Notes: a model not told the origin generated them from the sequence alone. A stretch of DNA of 64,000 nucleotides from Arthrobacter globiformis NBRC 12137 (GCF_000238915.1 NZ_BAEG01000047.1:46376-110375); one strand, 5' to 3'. Positions 24,984 through 33,922 are shown, counted from the first letter of the stretch. Translations and numbers: made by a program.

Positions 24984-27016
24984 CCGTCCTGCGGCTGGCG
25001 CGCTCCGAACTCAAGCGCATGACCGGCGGGTTGCTGCCCAAGCTGACCATCATGGCGCTCACCCTGGTGCCGCTGCTCTACGGGGCGGTGTACCTGTATG
25101 CCAACTGGAATCCGTACGGCAACCTCGACCGGATCGACGCCGCACTCGTGGTGGAGGACGCCGGGGCGGCCACCGGCAACGGAACCCGGCTGGAGGCCGG
25201 GCAGAAGGTGGCGGACAGCCTCCTCGACGGGCACGTATTCAACTGGCAGACGGTCCCGACCGCCGCCGAGGCGGACCGGGGCGTCAGCGACGGCAAGTAC
25301 GCATTCGCGCTCAAGATCCCCAAGGACTTCTCCGCCAACCTCGCCTCGCCCGGCAGCTTCGATTCGGCGACCCAGGCCATGCTCAACGTCACCACAAACG
25401 ACGCCAACAACTACCTGCTGAGCACCATCGTGGACAAGCTGGCCACGGCCGTGCATGCGTCGGTGGCCAAGGAGGTCGGCGCGGAAACGGCCAACCAACT
25501 CCTCACCGGGTTCGGCACCATCCACTCCCAGATGGTCAAGGCGGCCGACGGTGCCGCCCAGCTGGCCGGCGGCGTCACCCGCCTGCACGACGGCGCGGCC
25601 ACCCTGCATGAGGGAACCGGGAAACTGGAAACCGGGGCCGCCGACCTTCACAACGGCCAGGTCAGGCTCCGTGACGGGGCAAACGAGCTTTCGGCCGGCG
25701 CCGGACAGCTGAGCGGAGGGCTGGCGGAACTGCGGGACAAGACGGCGGGACTTCCGGCGGACTCGCAGCGCCTCGCAGACGGTGCCGCGCAGGTTGCGGC
25801 AGGAAACGCGGCGCTAAACAGCAAAGTGCAGGACGCCGTCGGGCAGCTCGAGGCCGCTGAAGACGGTCTCCGCGGCCGGCTGCAGGAGTCCAACAACAAG
25901 CTGGTGGCCGCCGGTGTCCTGACCCAGGAACAGGCGGACAAGGTGCTCGCGGAGGTTGATTCATCGGCCTCCTCCGGCCCGGTCAGCGATGCCAGGGGGA
26001 AGATCCAGGCGGACGCCGCGCAGATCCAGCAGCTTGCGGACGGATCGGCTGCGGTCAGTGCCGGCGCGGCCCGCCTGGCCGCCGGCACACCGGCCCTGAC
26101 CGGCGGCATCGCCACCGCGTCCGCCGGGGCAGACCGGCTGGCGGCCGGAGCCTCGACGCTCGCTTCCGGCGAGCAGTCAGCGGTGGACGGTTCCGCTGCC
26201 CTGTCGGCAGGTGCCCAAAAGCTCGACGACGGTGCGGCGCAGCTGGAGAGCGGAGCGGGCACCGCCGCGGCCGGGGCCGGGAAACTGGCTGACGGGCTGT
26301 CCCAGGGAGCCGGCAAGGTCCCCCACCCCGACGCCTCGCAAAAGAGCAGCCTCTCGGCTGTGATGTCCGATCCCGTGGCCGTCAGCAACGTCTCGCAGGC
26401 AAAGGCCGGCTCCTACGGTGCAGGACTCGCTCCCTTCTTCATGACACTTGCCCTATGGATCGGCATCTTCATGCTGGTCCAGGCCATGCGGCCCATCACC
26501 CAGCGCGCCCTGGCCTCCAATGCGCCGGCGTGGAAGATCGCCGTCGGGGGCTGGCTCCCGTTTCTGGCGGTATCTGCCGTGCAGGCAAGCCTGCTCACGG
26601 TGGTGGTCAACGTCGGCCTGGGACTGCATCCTGCCCACCCGTGGCTGATGTGGCTGTTCCTGCTGGCAGCCGCCATGGCGTTCAGCGCCATCATCCAGGG
26701 CATTGTGGCGCTGCTCGGTTCGCCGGGTAAGCTCGTGGTGCTCATCCTGCTCGTGCTGCAGCTGGTCTCCTCCGGCGGCACTTTCCCGTGGCAGACCACG
26801 CCGGAGCCGCTGCACACCGTCCACCGGGTCCTGCCCATGGGCTACGTGGTGGACGGCATGCGGCACCTGGTCTACGGCGCGGACCTGTCCCTGCTCCCGG
26901 CTACCGTGGCGGGCCTGTTTGGCTACACTTTGCTGGGGATAGCCCTTTCGACGCTGGCCGTCCGAAAGAACAAGTTCTGGACCCTCAAGACCCTGAAACC
27001 GGAGATCGCCGTATGA
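24980..27016 (+). CDS. YhgE/Pip domain membrane protein (ABC-2-like)
   Basis: A 678-residue protein with one N-terminal membrane helix (about 15-36, LTIMALTLVPLLYGAVYLYA) followed by YANWNPYGNLDRIDAALV, the conserved YhgE/Pip N-terminal signature. The middle 350 residues are a long run of heptad-like repeats of the form LxxGAxxLxxG, and five or six helices close the C-terminus. Pip homologues serve as phage infection proteins and YukD/EsaA-like factors of type VII secretion; others are ABC-2-like exporters. The location between a degenerate ATPase and a TetR repressor suggests an envelope or export function that responds to an unknown inducer. Confidence 0.87.
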   Translation: MTVLRLARSELKRMTGGLLPKLTIMALTLVPLLYGAVYLYANWNPYGNLDRIDAALVVEDAGAATGNGTRLEAGQKVADSLLDGHVFNWQTVPTAAEADRGVSDGKYAFALKIPKDFSANLASPGSFDSATQAMLNVTTNDANNYLLSTIVDKLATAVHASVAKEVGAETANQLLTGFGTIHSQMVKAADGAAQLAGGVTRLHDGAATLHEGTGKLETGAADLHNGQVRLRDGANELSAGAGQLSGGLAELRDKTAGLPADSQRLADGAAQVAAGNAALNSKVQDAVGQLEAAEDGLRGRLQESNNKLVAAGVLTQEQADKVLAEVDSSASSGPVSDARGKIQADAAQIQQLADGSAAVSAGAARLAAGTPALTGGIATASAGADRLAAGASTLASGEQSAVDGSAALSAGAQKLDDGAAQLESGAGTAAAGAGKLADGLSQGAGKVPHPDASQKSSLSAVMSDPVAVSNVSQAKAGSYGAGLAPFFMTLALWIGIFMLVQAMRPITQRALASNAPAWKIAVGGWLPFLAVSAVQASLLTVVVNVGLGLHPAHPWLMWLFLLAAAMAFSAIIQGIVALLGSPGKLVVLILLVLQLVSSGGTFPWQTTPEPLHTVHRVLPMGYVVDGMRHLVYGADLSLLPATVAGLFGYTLLGIALSTLAVRKNKFWTLKTLKPEIAV

Positions 27017-27663
27017 GCACGCTGGAGGCGGACCAGGAACCCGCTGCACCGAGGAAGCTCCGCCCCGGCCGGACCAACGCCACGAAGCAAAAACTGTTCG
27101 AGGCATCCATGGACCTGATCGGGGAACGCGGCGCGTCGGGCGTGACGGTGGACGAGATCGCCGCCGCGGCCGGCGTGTCCAAGGGGACCGTCTACTACAA
27201 CTTCGGCAGCAAGTCCGACCTGATTGCCCAGCTGCTGCGGCACGGCGTGGACATCCTCGAGGCCAGGCTGCTCAGCGTGCAGGGCGGGACGGCGGATCCG
27301 CTGGCCGGCATGGAGGCGATGATCGGCCAGGCCATGGACTTTATGGCCGAGTATCCGTCCTTCGCCAGGCTGTGGGTGGGCGAACAGTGGCGCACCCCGA
27401 GTGAATGGCAGGACACCTTCGCCGAGCTCCGGGCCCGGCTGCTGCAGGTGATTGGCACGGCAATCGAAGATGTCGCCGCGCAGTACCCGGTGGACGCCAC
27501 GATTTCCCGGGGAAGCCTGGAAGCTGCCGTGTTTGGCGCCTGCTTTGTGGTGGGGCTGGACCGCCAGACGTACAACCCCGAACGGAGCCGTGACCAAAGC
27601 GTTGCAGCCATCATGACAATCATGCGCGGCTACGTGCTGAAGGGACCCAACCGTCAGGGATGA
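27013..27663 (+). CDS. TetR/AcrR family transcriptional regulator
   Basis: A 216-residue regulator with a standard TetR DNA-binding domain (about 20-70: ATKQKLFEASMDLIGERG, recognition helix GVSKGTVYYNFGSKSDL) and a ligand domain. ATG 27013 overlaps the stop of the YhgE gene by ATGA. It is the third gene of an operon preceded by a perfect 20-base TetR dyad at 24196-24215, hence probable autorepression. Inducer unknown. Confidence 0.93.
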   Translation: MSTLEADQEPAAPRKLRPGRTNATKQKLFEASMDLIGERGASGVTVDEIAAAAGVSKGTVYYNFGSKSDLIAQLLRHGVDILEARLLSVQGGTADPLAGMEAMIGQAMDFMAEYPSFARLWVGEQWRTPSEWQDTFAELRARLLQVIGTAIEDVAAQYPVDATISRGSLEAAVFGACFVVGLDRQTYNPERSRDQSVAAIMTIMRGYVLKGPNRQG

Positions 27664-28274
27664 TTAGTCCCATGCGCCACATGGGTAACAGCGGAAAGAC
27701 AGCGATTGGTGCGTTTGCCGCAGCGGCGGGCCTGCTGGTGCTGACGGCCGTCACGCTGGAGGAGGCCGCGCTGGTGGCCTTCCTGGGCGCCCTGGCCGTG
27801 GGGTATGTGGCGTCCGTGGCGGAGGCCTTTGCCCGGCACCGCTACCTTGCCCTGTTGGCGGGCGGCGCCGGGACCAGCCTGTTTATCGGCTGCAGCATCG
27901 CCTTCCTGCGCATGTGGGGGCTGGCGTTCAACCAAAGTCCGGCAGCCCTGGGCCAGGCTGTGACCACACGGGATTCGGACATCTACTTCTACCTGGCGGC
28001 AGCCTCGGGATGCCTGACGCTGCTGGTCCTGTTCTGCGCGGCGGTCTGGCCGTCCCGGCGGCGGCTCCGGCGGGAGAGCCCCACGAGGCCCGCGGCCGCG
28101 GCCAGGCCCCGGGGCGTCAGTCCGGCCAGGGCGGCCGGAGCGCCGTCGCGTCCTGCAACGAGACTCCCGGCGGGCGCCCGGCAACCAGCGCAGGCCCCGG
28201 TTCGGCAACAGCAGGCCCAGCGGCCGGCCCAGCCAAAGCCGCCGCAGCAAAAACGCGCGGTCAGGCAACGCTAG
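27660..28274 (+). CDS. Membrane protein with Arg/Pro/Gln-rich tail, unknown function
   Basis: A 204-residue protein: four hydrophobic helices in the first 130 residues, then a cytoplasmic tail strongly enriched in Arg, Ala, Pro and Gln and ending KRAVRQR. The ATG at 27660 overlaps the TetR stop (ATGA), so it is the fourth gene of the operon; an alternative ATG at 27672 has no better signal. No named domain recognised. The tail looks disordered and basic. Confidence 0.72.
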   Translation: MISPMRHMGNSGKTAIGAFAAAAGLLVLTAVTLEEAALVAFLGALAVGYVASVAEAFARHRYLALLAGGAGTSLFIGCSIAFLRMWGLAFNQSPAALGQAVTTRDSDIYFYLAAASGCLTLLVLFCAAVWPSRRRLRRESPTRPAAAARPRGVSPARAAGAPSRPATRLPAGARQPAQAPVRQQQAQRPAQPKPPQQKRAVRQR

Positions 28275-28299
28275 GGCCGGCCACCGGACCAAAGACCGG

Positions 28300-29727
28300 C
28301 TACCGGAGGATGTTGAACGACTGCCACCCTGGCCCAACGGCCCGGAGCCCGGTGAACTGGCTGTTGCCCAGGCCGTAGTACACGAGGCGCCCATCGGTGG
28401 TTTTCGCGGTGAGTCCGCGCGTCCCCGGCCCTTGGAACCCGAACGACGAGTGGGACTGGACCAGCGCATTCCACCCGGTCCCCACCCGGCGGCGGGTTTC
28501 GGCAGCGAACCTTCCGGCGCCGTCGGACCTGTACAGCAGGAGTTCGCCGGTCGCCCTGGTGACCAGCAAGTCCTGGCGGCGGTCATTGTCGAAGTCGGCC
28601 ATGGTCAGTTTCATGCCCTGGAATCCCTGCCCGAGCCGCAGCCGCGTGCTGAGCGCACCGCCCGTGGCGTTCGGGTAGAAGTACATGGCACCGTCTGCCG
28701 CGGTGCCCACCACGCCCGGATAGCGCTGGCCGCTGTGCCATTTGCCCGCGGTGATGTTCATGGACTGCCATCCGGCGCTGCCCACACGGAGGGGGCTGAG
28801 GAATCCGCCGGAGAGCTTGCCGCGGTACACAGAGAGCGTCCCCGTCTTCCACTGGGCCACGATGTCGTTGACGCCGTCGGCATTCCAGTCAGCGACGAAG
28901 CCCGCCTTCAGGCCTGACCAGCCCGGTCCGATCCGGACGCGCGTGCCGAAGCCGCCGCGGCCGTTGGCCGGATAGGACCAGAGCACGCCGCTGGAATCGG
29001 CGGCAAGCACGTCGGCCCCGCTCCTGATCGTGGGGCGGGCGGAAAAGTACTGTTCCATGGTGGGGATGGCCCGCCTCTTCATATCGGTGGCCAGCGGAAC
29101 GCCGACGAATCTTAGGTGCCACGGTTCATACGTGTAGCCGGTGATGCCGGAGTATCCCTGCGGGTAGCGCACGATGAAGCCGTAGCGGTGGGCGTTCGCC
29201 GCCACCCAGCGCCCGCCCGGTGTGGTCCCGAAGCAGGCGGTGAGGCCACAGCCGCCGCCCGCGTTGCCGATGTCAGCCGCCAGGCCCGTCTGGTGCTCGC
29301 TGTAGCCAGGTCTGGCCGAAATCTGGTCGGCATAGGCCTGCCCGTAAATCTGCACGTAGGAGCTGTACAGGGCACTCTGGGATGCGTAGGACCGGTAGCC
29401 GCTGATGACCTCCAGGGAATATCCGGCGGCGCGCGCCCCGGCGAACAGCTGGCCCAGGGCACCTGCGACCTGTCGCCGCAGCAGGTGGCCGGTGCCGTTC
29501 GTGCTGACGAGGTCCGACGGCGCGAACTGGCGCGGATTCAGCGGGCGCGACTTGTTCACAAGGACCCACGCATGGCTGGGGTTTGAAACCACCTGCGTGG
29601 ACAGCGGCTCACCGGAAGGAGCCGCGGTTGCCTGCTGCGCCCCGCCGGACAGCATCAGCAGAACGACGACGGCCGCAGCGAACCGCCGGGCACCGGCCCG
29701 CCACCGGGCGGATACGGAATTCAGCAT
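28300..29727 (-). CDS. Secreted M15B D,D-carboxypeptidase (VanY-like) with VCBS/FG-GAP propeller
   Basis: A 475-residue exported protein: basic N-terminus and hydrophobic segment (about 16-36) form a signal peptide. Residues about 50-215 are a VanY peptidase with zinc ligands in SEHQTGLAADIG and YEPWHLRFVG and substrate motif GYRSYASQ. From about 230 on, repeated units such as DWNADGVNDIVAQW and DFDNDRRQDLLVTR are FG-GAP/VCBS repeats that bind calcium and build a beta-propeller, probably for wall or glycan binding. It would trim D-Ala from peptidoglycan peptides outside the membrane. GGAAGG precedes ATG 29727. Convergent with the membrane-protein gene upstream. Confidence 0.92.
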   Translation of the reverse strand: MLNSVSARWRAGARRFAAAVVVLLMLSGGAQQATAAPSGEPLSTQVVSNPSHAWVLVNKSRPLNPRQFAPSDLVSTNGTGHLLRRQVAGALGQLFAGARAAGYSLEVISGYRSYASQSALYSSYVQIYGQAYADQISARPGYSEHQTGLAADIGNAGGGCGLTACFGTTPGGRWVAANAHRYGFIVRYPQGYSGITGYTYEPWHLRFVGVPLATDMKRRAIPTMEQYFSARPTIRSGADVLAADSSGVLWSYPANGRGGFGTRVRIGPGWSGLKAGFVADWNADGVNDIVAQWKTGTLSVYRGKLSGGFLSPLRVGSAGWQSMNITAGKWHSGQRYPGVVGTAADGAMYFYPNATGGALSTRLRLGQGFQGMKLTMADFDNDRRQDLLVTRATGELLLYRSDGAGRFAAETRRRVGTGWNALVQSHSSFGFQGPGTRGLTAKTTDGRLVYYGLGNSQFTGLRAVGPGWQSFNILR

Positions 29728-29779
29728 GGCGGCCCTTCCCCAAATTAGACGACGCTGGGGACAAGCCTACTCGTCCGCG

Positions 29780-30307
29780 CTAGTGCGCGCGCGGGACTTT
29801 GAAGTGCGTGAGCCTGGCGTCCTGGCCGTCCAGTTCGGCCCAGGGCTTCTCTGTCTCCAGCACCGTCAGGCCGCTCGTGGGAAAGCGTGTGGCAGCATCC
29901 ATGTAGGCGTCGTGGTTGGAATCCCGCGACGCCAGGTGCATGGCCAGATCCTGTACGCCGGGCATGTGGGAGATCACCATCAGGGTGGTCACGGTGTCCG
30001 GCACGTGGTTGATGACCGCAAGCATGCGCAGCGCAGAGGCGCCGTAGAGGCCGTCCTCAAGTTTCGGCGTCGGGGCCTTCTCACCCAGTTCACTGCACAC
30101 CCACGTGCATGTCTGCCGTGTCCGCAGGGAACTCGAGCACAGGATGAAATCCGGGACGATGTTGTGCTTGAGCAGCCATTTGCCGGCAAGCGGAGCCTCG
30201 CGGTGGCCGCGTTCCTCCAGTGGACGCTCGTGGTCCGCCACCCCGCCCGGCCAGTCGGCCTTGGCGTGGCGCATCAGGACCAGCCGCTTCTTATGGTGCG
30301 CACTCAT
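29780..30307 (-). CDS. sixA: SixA-like phosphohistidine phosphatase
   Basis: A 175-residue histidine phosphatase. The RHG-type motif LMRHAKADW places the phospho-acceptor at His 14, and the second His lies in LMVISHMPG. Length and the RTRQT motif match SixA, which removes phosphate from His-phosphotransfer proteins; related actinobacterial enzymes act on other phospho-esters. Weak ribosome-binding signal; TAGGGT nearby suggests a short leader. The true substrate is uncertain. Confidence 0.88.
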   Translation of the reverse strand: MSAHHKKRLVLMRHAKADWPGGVADHERPLEERGHREAPLAGKWLLKHNIVPDFILCSSSLRTRQTCTWVCSELGEKAPTPKLEDGLYGASALRMLAVINHVPDTVTTLMVISHMPGVQDLAMHLASRDSNHDAYMDAATRFPTSGLTVLETEKPWAELDGQDARLTHFKVPRAH

Positions 30308-30362
30308 GGACTCACCCTACTATCAGCCGCGGAGGCCAGTGCCCGCTGGCCCCGAACGCGGA

Positions 30363-30440
30363 AAAGCGGTTTTCTGCGTAGTGCCGCATCGCCGACTGAG
30401 GAACGAAGGAGGTGTCTAAGGCACGGCAGAAAGCCGCTTT
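30363..30440 (-). terminator. Long-range hairpin after the winged-helix gene
   Basis: Fifteen bases at 30363-30377 pair with 30426-30440 (AAAGCGGTTTTCTGC type, one G-T pair), 48 bases apart. On the minus strand it ends in a short T-rich stretch, consistent with termination of the gene ending at 30458. Confidence 0.45.
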
Positions 30441-30457
30441 GGCGCGTCGCTGAAGGA

Positions 30458-31333
30458 CTAGATCGAGTATTCCGGAGCGGCCCAGACAACGACCTCCGGG
30501 TGCTCGTAGAAGCGGTAGCCCTGGCCGCGGACCGTGCGCACGGTGTTGGCGAGGCGGCCGAGCTTGGAGCGGAGGCGGCGGATGTGGACGTCGATGGTGC
30601 GCTCGTTCGGCACTTCTTCGGCGTTGCGCCACAGGCCCTCGAGCAGTTCGTCACGGCCCACGGTGCGGGTGCCGTTCTCCACGAGGTAGTTGAGCAGTTC
30701 GAATTCCTTGAACGTCAGGTTCAGGGATTCGCCGTCGAGGTGCACCTCGCGGCGGGCGAGGTCGATCAGAACACCGGAGGGACGGGGATCCTGGGCCGGC
30801 TGCACGCGGGCAGTCTCGGTGCGCTGCCGGGCATTGACGGTGGGGTCACCAAAGGTGGAACGGACCACGTCGAGCGCGGAACCGGGCGCGCTGGCCGGCG
30901 CCACAGCGACGGCGGCGTAGCTCTCGGCACCGGTAACCAGAGACTGCGCGTAGGCCCGGATCTCCTGGGCAAGCTTGGCGATCGAGGTGCCGGCGGCAGC
31001 CGCGGTTTCCTCGTCGATGCCCATGTACAGGACGAACCCGCGGGCGACGTTTTCGTTCGGCACGGGGCGGACCGGGGCGGTGGCAGCCGGGGCCACAAGA
31101 GGTGTGGGCGCGGTCAGCGGCGCGGCTTCGTCAGCCTGCACGGCGCGCAGCTGGCCGTACGAGTTCGGGTTGTAGCCCTGCGGTGCGTAACCCGGTGCCG
31201 CGGGAACGGTGTTGGCCGGGCCAGCCGGGGCGAACGCGGGGCGGGCGCCGAATCCCTGGCGCAATCCCTGTGCCTGACCTGCTTTGTTGGCGTTACGGAC
31301 TGAGATGTGGACGTATCCGGATGCAACTGACAT
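30458..31333 (-). CDS. OmpR/PhoB-type winged-helix regulator lacking a receiver domain
   Basis: A 291-residue protein. The C-terminal 100 residues are a PhoB-type winged helix (LDGESLNLTFKEFELLNYL, recognition segment NERTIDVHIRRLRSKLG, RTVRGQGYRFYEHPE). There is no receiver domain: residues 1-95 are Ala/Pro/Gly/Gln-rich and residues 95-150 form a compact segment beginning ARGFVLYMGIDEETAAAAG of unknown fold. It therefore cannot be phosphorylated in the classic way. GAGG lies 9 bases before ATG 31333. An unusually long AT-richer upstream region with direct and inverted repeats suggests autoregulation. Confidence 0.88.
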   Translation of the reverse strand: MSVASGYVHISVRNANKAGQAQGLRQGFGARPAFAPAGPANTVPAAPGYAPQGYNPNSYGQLRAVQADEAAPLTAPTPLVAPAATAPVRPVPNENVARGFVLYMGIDEETAAAAGTSIAKLAQEIRAYAQSLVTGAESYAAVAVAPASAPGSALDVVRSTFGDPTVNARQRTETARVQPAQDPRPSGVLIDLARREVHLDGESLNLTFKEFELLNYLVENGTRTVGRDELLEGLWRNAEEVPNERTIDVHIRRLRSKLGRLANTVRTVRGQGYRFYEHPEVVVWAAPEYSI

Positions 31334-31552
31334 GAATGCTTACCTCAATGTGAATGGCCGTCATCGCGGCTCGAATGCTTGGGTCCCCGCAATGATTCTG
31401 GGGAGGGGCGCCCTACGCTGGGCTGGGGGCGAATGCCTAAAAACTTCGTGGGGTGGTGAAAGTTAGGCGTGCATTCGACAACAGCGCATGTCGGCAGCAA
31501 CGGGTGTGCTGGACCAATATTCTGCGGCTGCAGGTGCTGTTGAGTTCTTGTT

Positions 31553-31603
31553 CACATTTGAAATGTGTGCACGTAACAATGAAAACTTGCAAGTAACAAT
31601 GAA
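31553..31603. promoter_or_regulatory. Palindrome plus direct repeats, putative operator
   Basis: CACATTT-G-AAATGTG (31553-31567) is a perfect palindrome. It is followed by two direct copies of GTAACAATGAA (31573-31583 and 31593-31603) spaced 20 bases, about two helical turns, the usual phasing of OmpR/PhoB-type binding sites. The winged-helix protein encoded next is a natural candidate to bind here. Confidence 0.55.
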
Positions 31604-31890
31604 CGAAAGCGTCCGCATGCTGAGACAAAAAGCTCTTTTGTGTGGTAAATCACAGTTTTGCGGGCGGCTGATTTTTCGTTTTATTTTCCTGAACGGACGG
31701 TCGGAAAGCTGCTCCTACAGAATCTTCTTCGATTTTTCCATGAATACGCGCTGAATATTCAATGACATCTGAATTGCCGGAAACCGGCAGCCGCGATACG
31801 TCGATTGTCCAGCTATGACGCAGGCGAGGCGAAAGTTTTTTGCTCAAGCGCAGGTAGCGGCTGGGGTCAAATCCGCCGGGACGGGCGGCG

Positions 31891-31916
31891 GCAGCGCCCG
31901 GTTCGACGGGCGCTGC
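31891..31916 (-). terminator. Stem-loop after the anchored-protein gene
   Basis: GCAGCGCCCG (31891-31900) and CGGGCGCTGC (31907-31916) form a perfect 10-base stem with a 6-base loop, 16 bases beyond the stop codon at 31932. No T run, so efficiency is doubtful. Confidence 0.45.
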
Positions 31917-31931
31917 GCCGTTCCGGATTAG

Positions 31932-32981
31932 TCAGCTGGACTGGCTCGAGCCGCTGGTTCCTGACTGCGTGCTCCCGCCTGACTGTGTGGTGGTCCCGCT
32001 TACCTGCACGTTCTCGGCTGCGAATGCCGAGCCATCCTTGCCGGCCACAATCCTGACAGTGGCTCCGGAAACGATGTCAGCCACTGTCAGGTCGCCGGTT
32101 GCCGCCTGCTGCCTCCTCTGCAGCAGGTTGCTCACCACCGTGTCGCCGCTGAGTGTGTAGGTGCGCGTGAAGCCGTCGGAACTCTTCACCGTGACCGAAC
32201 CGGAGGAAACGGCGGAAACGGTGCCGAGCTGCGCCACCTTGGTGACGTACTGCCCGTTCTCCTCGATGACGTATTCCGAGTGGACCGCCGCCGAGACGCC
32301 GCTACCCATGCCGCCGAGGCCATTGGGCGCGAAGTCGCCTCCTTGGCCGGGCACGGTTCCGCTGCCCGGGGCCTGCATGCCTCCCGGGCCGCCCATTGAC
32401 CCGCCGTCCTGTGGCAGGCCACCCTGCGTTCCGCCCTGACTCAGGCCACCCTGCGCCAACCCGCCCTGGGCCCCGGCGGCAGTTCCGCCGGCAGCGGCAG
32501 CGTTGCTGCCCAGGCCGTACACGGTGGCCCCGGCGCCTGCCGCCAGAACCGTTGCCGCACCGGCTACTACCAGTCCGCGCTTCATGGTCCAGGGCTTGCC
32601 GCCGGCTGCTGGACCTCCGGCTTTTCCGGCCGGCGGCGGCACTCCCCAGCCCGCGCCCCAACCGGCGGCAGCAGCGCCGTCGGCGCCCTCGGCTGGAGCC
32701 TGGGCTCCGCCGGCACCCCAGCCCGCATACGGAGGGGTGGCTGCCGGCGGGTTCGCGGCCTGGAAGTCGGGGTCGCCGCCCGTGGCGGCAGGGTTCGGCA
32801 CGGCGGTATTAGGTGTGGCGGCCTCCGGTGCGGCATGTGAAGCGGCGCTCCGGGAGGAAAACGTGCCCAGGGACATCACCGGTTCGGCCGCGGGTCCCGT
32901 TTGGTACGCCTGAGCATCCGGCAGGGGCGCCGGAGGCAGGGGTGTGGTTTCTGGAACAGGTGCGTGCTGCTGTCCGCTCAT
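31932..32981 (-). CDS. Single-pass membrane protein with Pro/Ala-rich and Gly/Gln-rich regions
   Basis: A 349-residue protein in four parts: a Pro/Ala-rich cytoplasmic N-terminus (1-130), one membrane helix (about 136-157, GLVVAGAATVLAAGAGATVYG), a low-complexity outer stretch of GGLAQGG/GGLSQGG type (about 170-225), and a small beta-rich domain (238-328, VAQLGTVSAVSSGSVTVKSSDGF) resembling DUF5666, which ends in a Ser/Gly/Gln tail. AAGGAG lies 7 bases before ATG 32981, and longer starts are rejected. It is divergent from the two-component genes, with 197 bases between, so it may be a target of or accessory to that system. Function unknown. Confidence 0.82.
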   Translation of the reverse strand: MSGQQHAPVPETTPLPPAPLPDAQAYQTGPAAEPVMSLGTFSSRSAASHAAPEAATPNTAVPNPAATGGDPDFQAANPPAATPPYAGWGAGGAQAPAEGADGAAAAGWGAGWGVPPPAGKAGGPAAGGKPWTMKRGLVVAGAATVLAAGAGATVYGLGSNAAAAGGTAAGAQGGLAQGGLSQGGTQGGLPQDGGSMGGPGGMQAPGSGTVPGQGGDFAPNGLGGMGSGVSAAVHSEYVIEENGQYVTKVAQLGTVSAVSSGSVTVKSSDGFTRTYTLSGDTVVSNLLQRRQQAATGDLTVADIVSGATVRIVAGKDGSAFAAENVQVSGTTTQSGGSTQSGTSGSSQSS

Positions 32982-33178
32982 TGCGATCTCCTTAGGGGTG
33001 CGGAAGTGTCCGTTCCAGACTGGAAAGCCTTCCTGTGTTTGGCCTGTGCGGCTCAAGAGCCATGGCTGTGACCTGAAAAATGCCTTCATCGGGCCTTTCA
33101 GCTCGCTAGGCTGGGATTCACAGCCGGCGCACAGGGTTGCCAAAGCAGCGGCTAAACACCAGAACGGAGAGTTGTCAC

Positions 33179-33919
33179 ATGGCCACTTCGCACTCCATGA
33201 CCAACAACCTTCCCCAGCTGACCCATCCAGACGGCTCCCCCATCCGCGCGCTTGTGGTTGACGACGAGCCGAGCCTCTCGGAGCTCATGAGCATGGGCCT
33301 GCGCATGGCCGGCTGGTCGGTCGCCGTCGCCGCCGACGGCCCCGAGGCCGTGAAACTCGCCAAGGAGTTCCGCCCGGACGTGCTGGTGCTTGACGTGATG
33401 CTTCCCGGGTTCGACGGCGTCGAACTCCTGGGCAGGATCCGCGCCTTCGCACCGGAAGTCCCGGCCCTGTTCCTCACCGCCAAGGACGCGGTGCAGGACC
33501 GCATCGTGGGCCTCGCCGCGGGCGGCGACGACTATGTCACCAAGCCGTTCAGCATGGAGGAGGTCCTGCTGCGCCTGCACCGGCTGGTCCAGCGCTCCGG
33601 AGTGGCCGCCATGGATTCCGCTGAACTTGTGGTGGGCGACCTGGTCCTGAACCTCGACACGCGCGAAGTCACGCGCGCCGGCGACGAGCTGCAGCTGACC
33701 GCCACCCAGTTCGAGCTGCTCCGCTATCTCATGGAGAACCCCAAGCGCGTGGTCAGCAAGGCCCAGATCCTGGACCGGGTGTGGAACTACGACTTTGGCG
33801 GCCAGGCCAACATCGTCGAGCTGTACATCTCCTACCTGCGCAAGAAGGTGGATGCCGTGCATCCGCCAATGATCCACACGGTCCGCGGCGCGGGCTACGT
33901 CATCAAGCCGGCAGAGTAG
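33179..33919 (+). CDS. Two-component response regulator, OmpR family
   Basis: A 246-residue regulator. Receiver domain with acidic pair VVDDEPS, phospho-acceptor Asp 72 (DVLVLDVMLPG) and Lys in YVTKPFSMEE; C-terminal winged helix with ELLRYLMENPKRVVSKAQIL and IHTVRGAGYVIK. This layout is that of MprA/TrcR-type actinobacterial regulators. ATG 33179 has GGAGA upstream. The histidine kinase gene starts 3 bases after the stop. Targets unknown; envelope genes flank the pair. Confidence 0.95.
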   Translation: MATSHSMTNNLPQLTHPDGSPIRALVVDDEPSLSELMSMGLRMAGWSVAVAADGPEAVKLAKEFRPDVLVLDVMLPGFDGVELLGRIRAFAPEVPALFLTAKDAVQDRIVGLAAGGDDYVTKPFSMEEVLLRLHRLVQRSGVAAMDSAELVVGDLVLNLDTREVTRAGDELQLTATQFELLRYLMENPKRVVSKAQILDRVWNYDFGGQANIVELYISYLRKKVDAVHPPMIHTVRGAGYVIKPAE

Positions 33920-33922
33920 GCC

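Larger units (their letters stand above)
31334..31931. other. Gene-free, AT-richer region upstream of the winged-helix gene
   Basis: Almost 600 bases with visibly lower GC than the surroundings, particularly 31500-31790. It contains the repeats annotated separately and scattered A/T runs. An 88-codon frame at 31488-31754 has no ribosome-binding site and atypical composition, so I do not call it. No RNA gene was recognised. It most likely holds the promoters and regulatory sites of the winged-helix gene. Confidence 0.6.

Noticed and set aside
29405..31303. A 632-codon plus-strand frame
   Set aside because: Antisense to VanY, SixA and the winged-helix gene, each supported by motifs.
31488..31754. 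An 88-codon frame in the AT-rich region
   Set aside because: No ribosome-binding site, overlaps probable operators, and no recognisable protein features.
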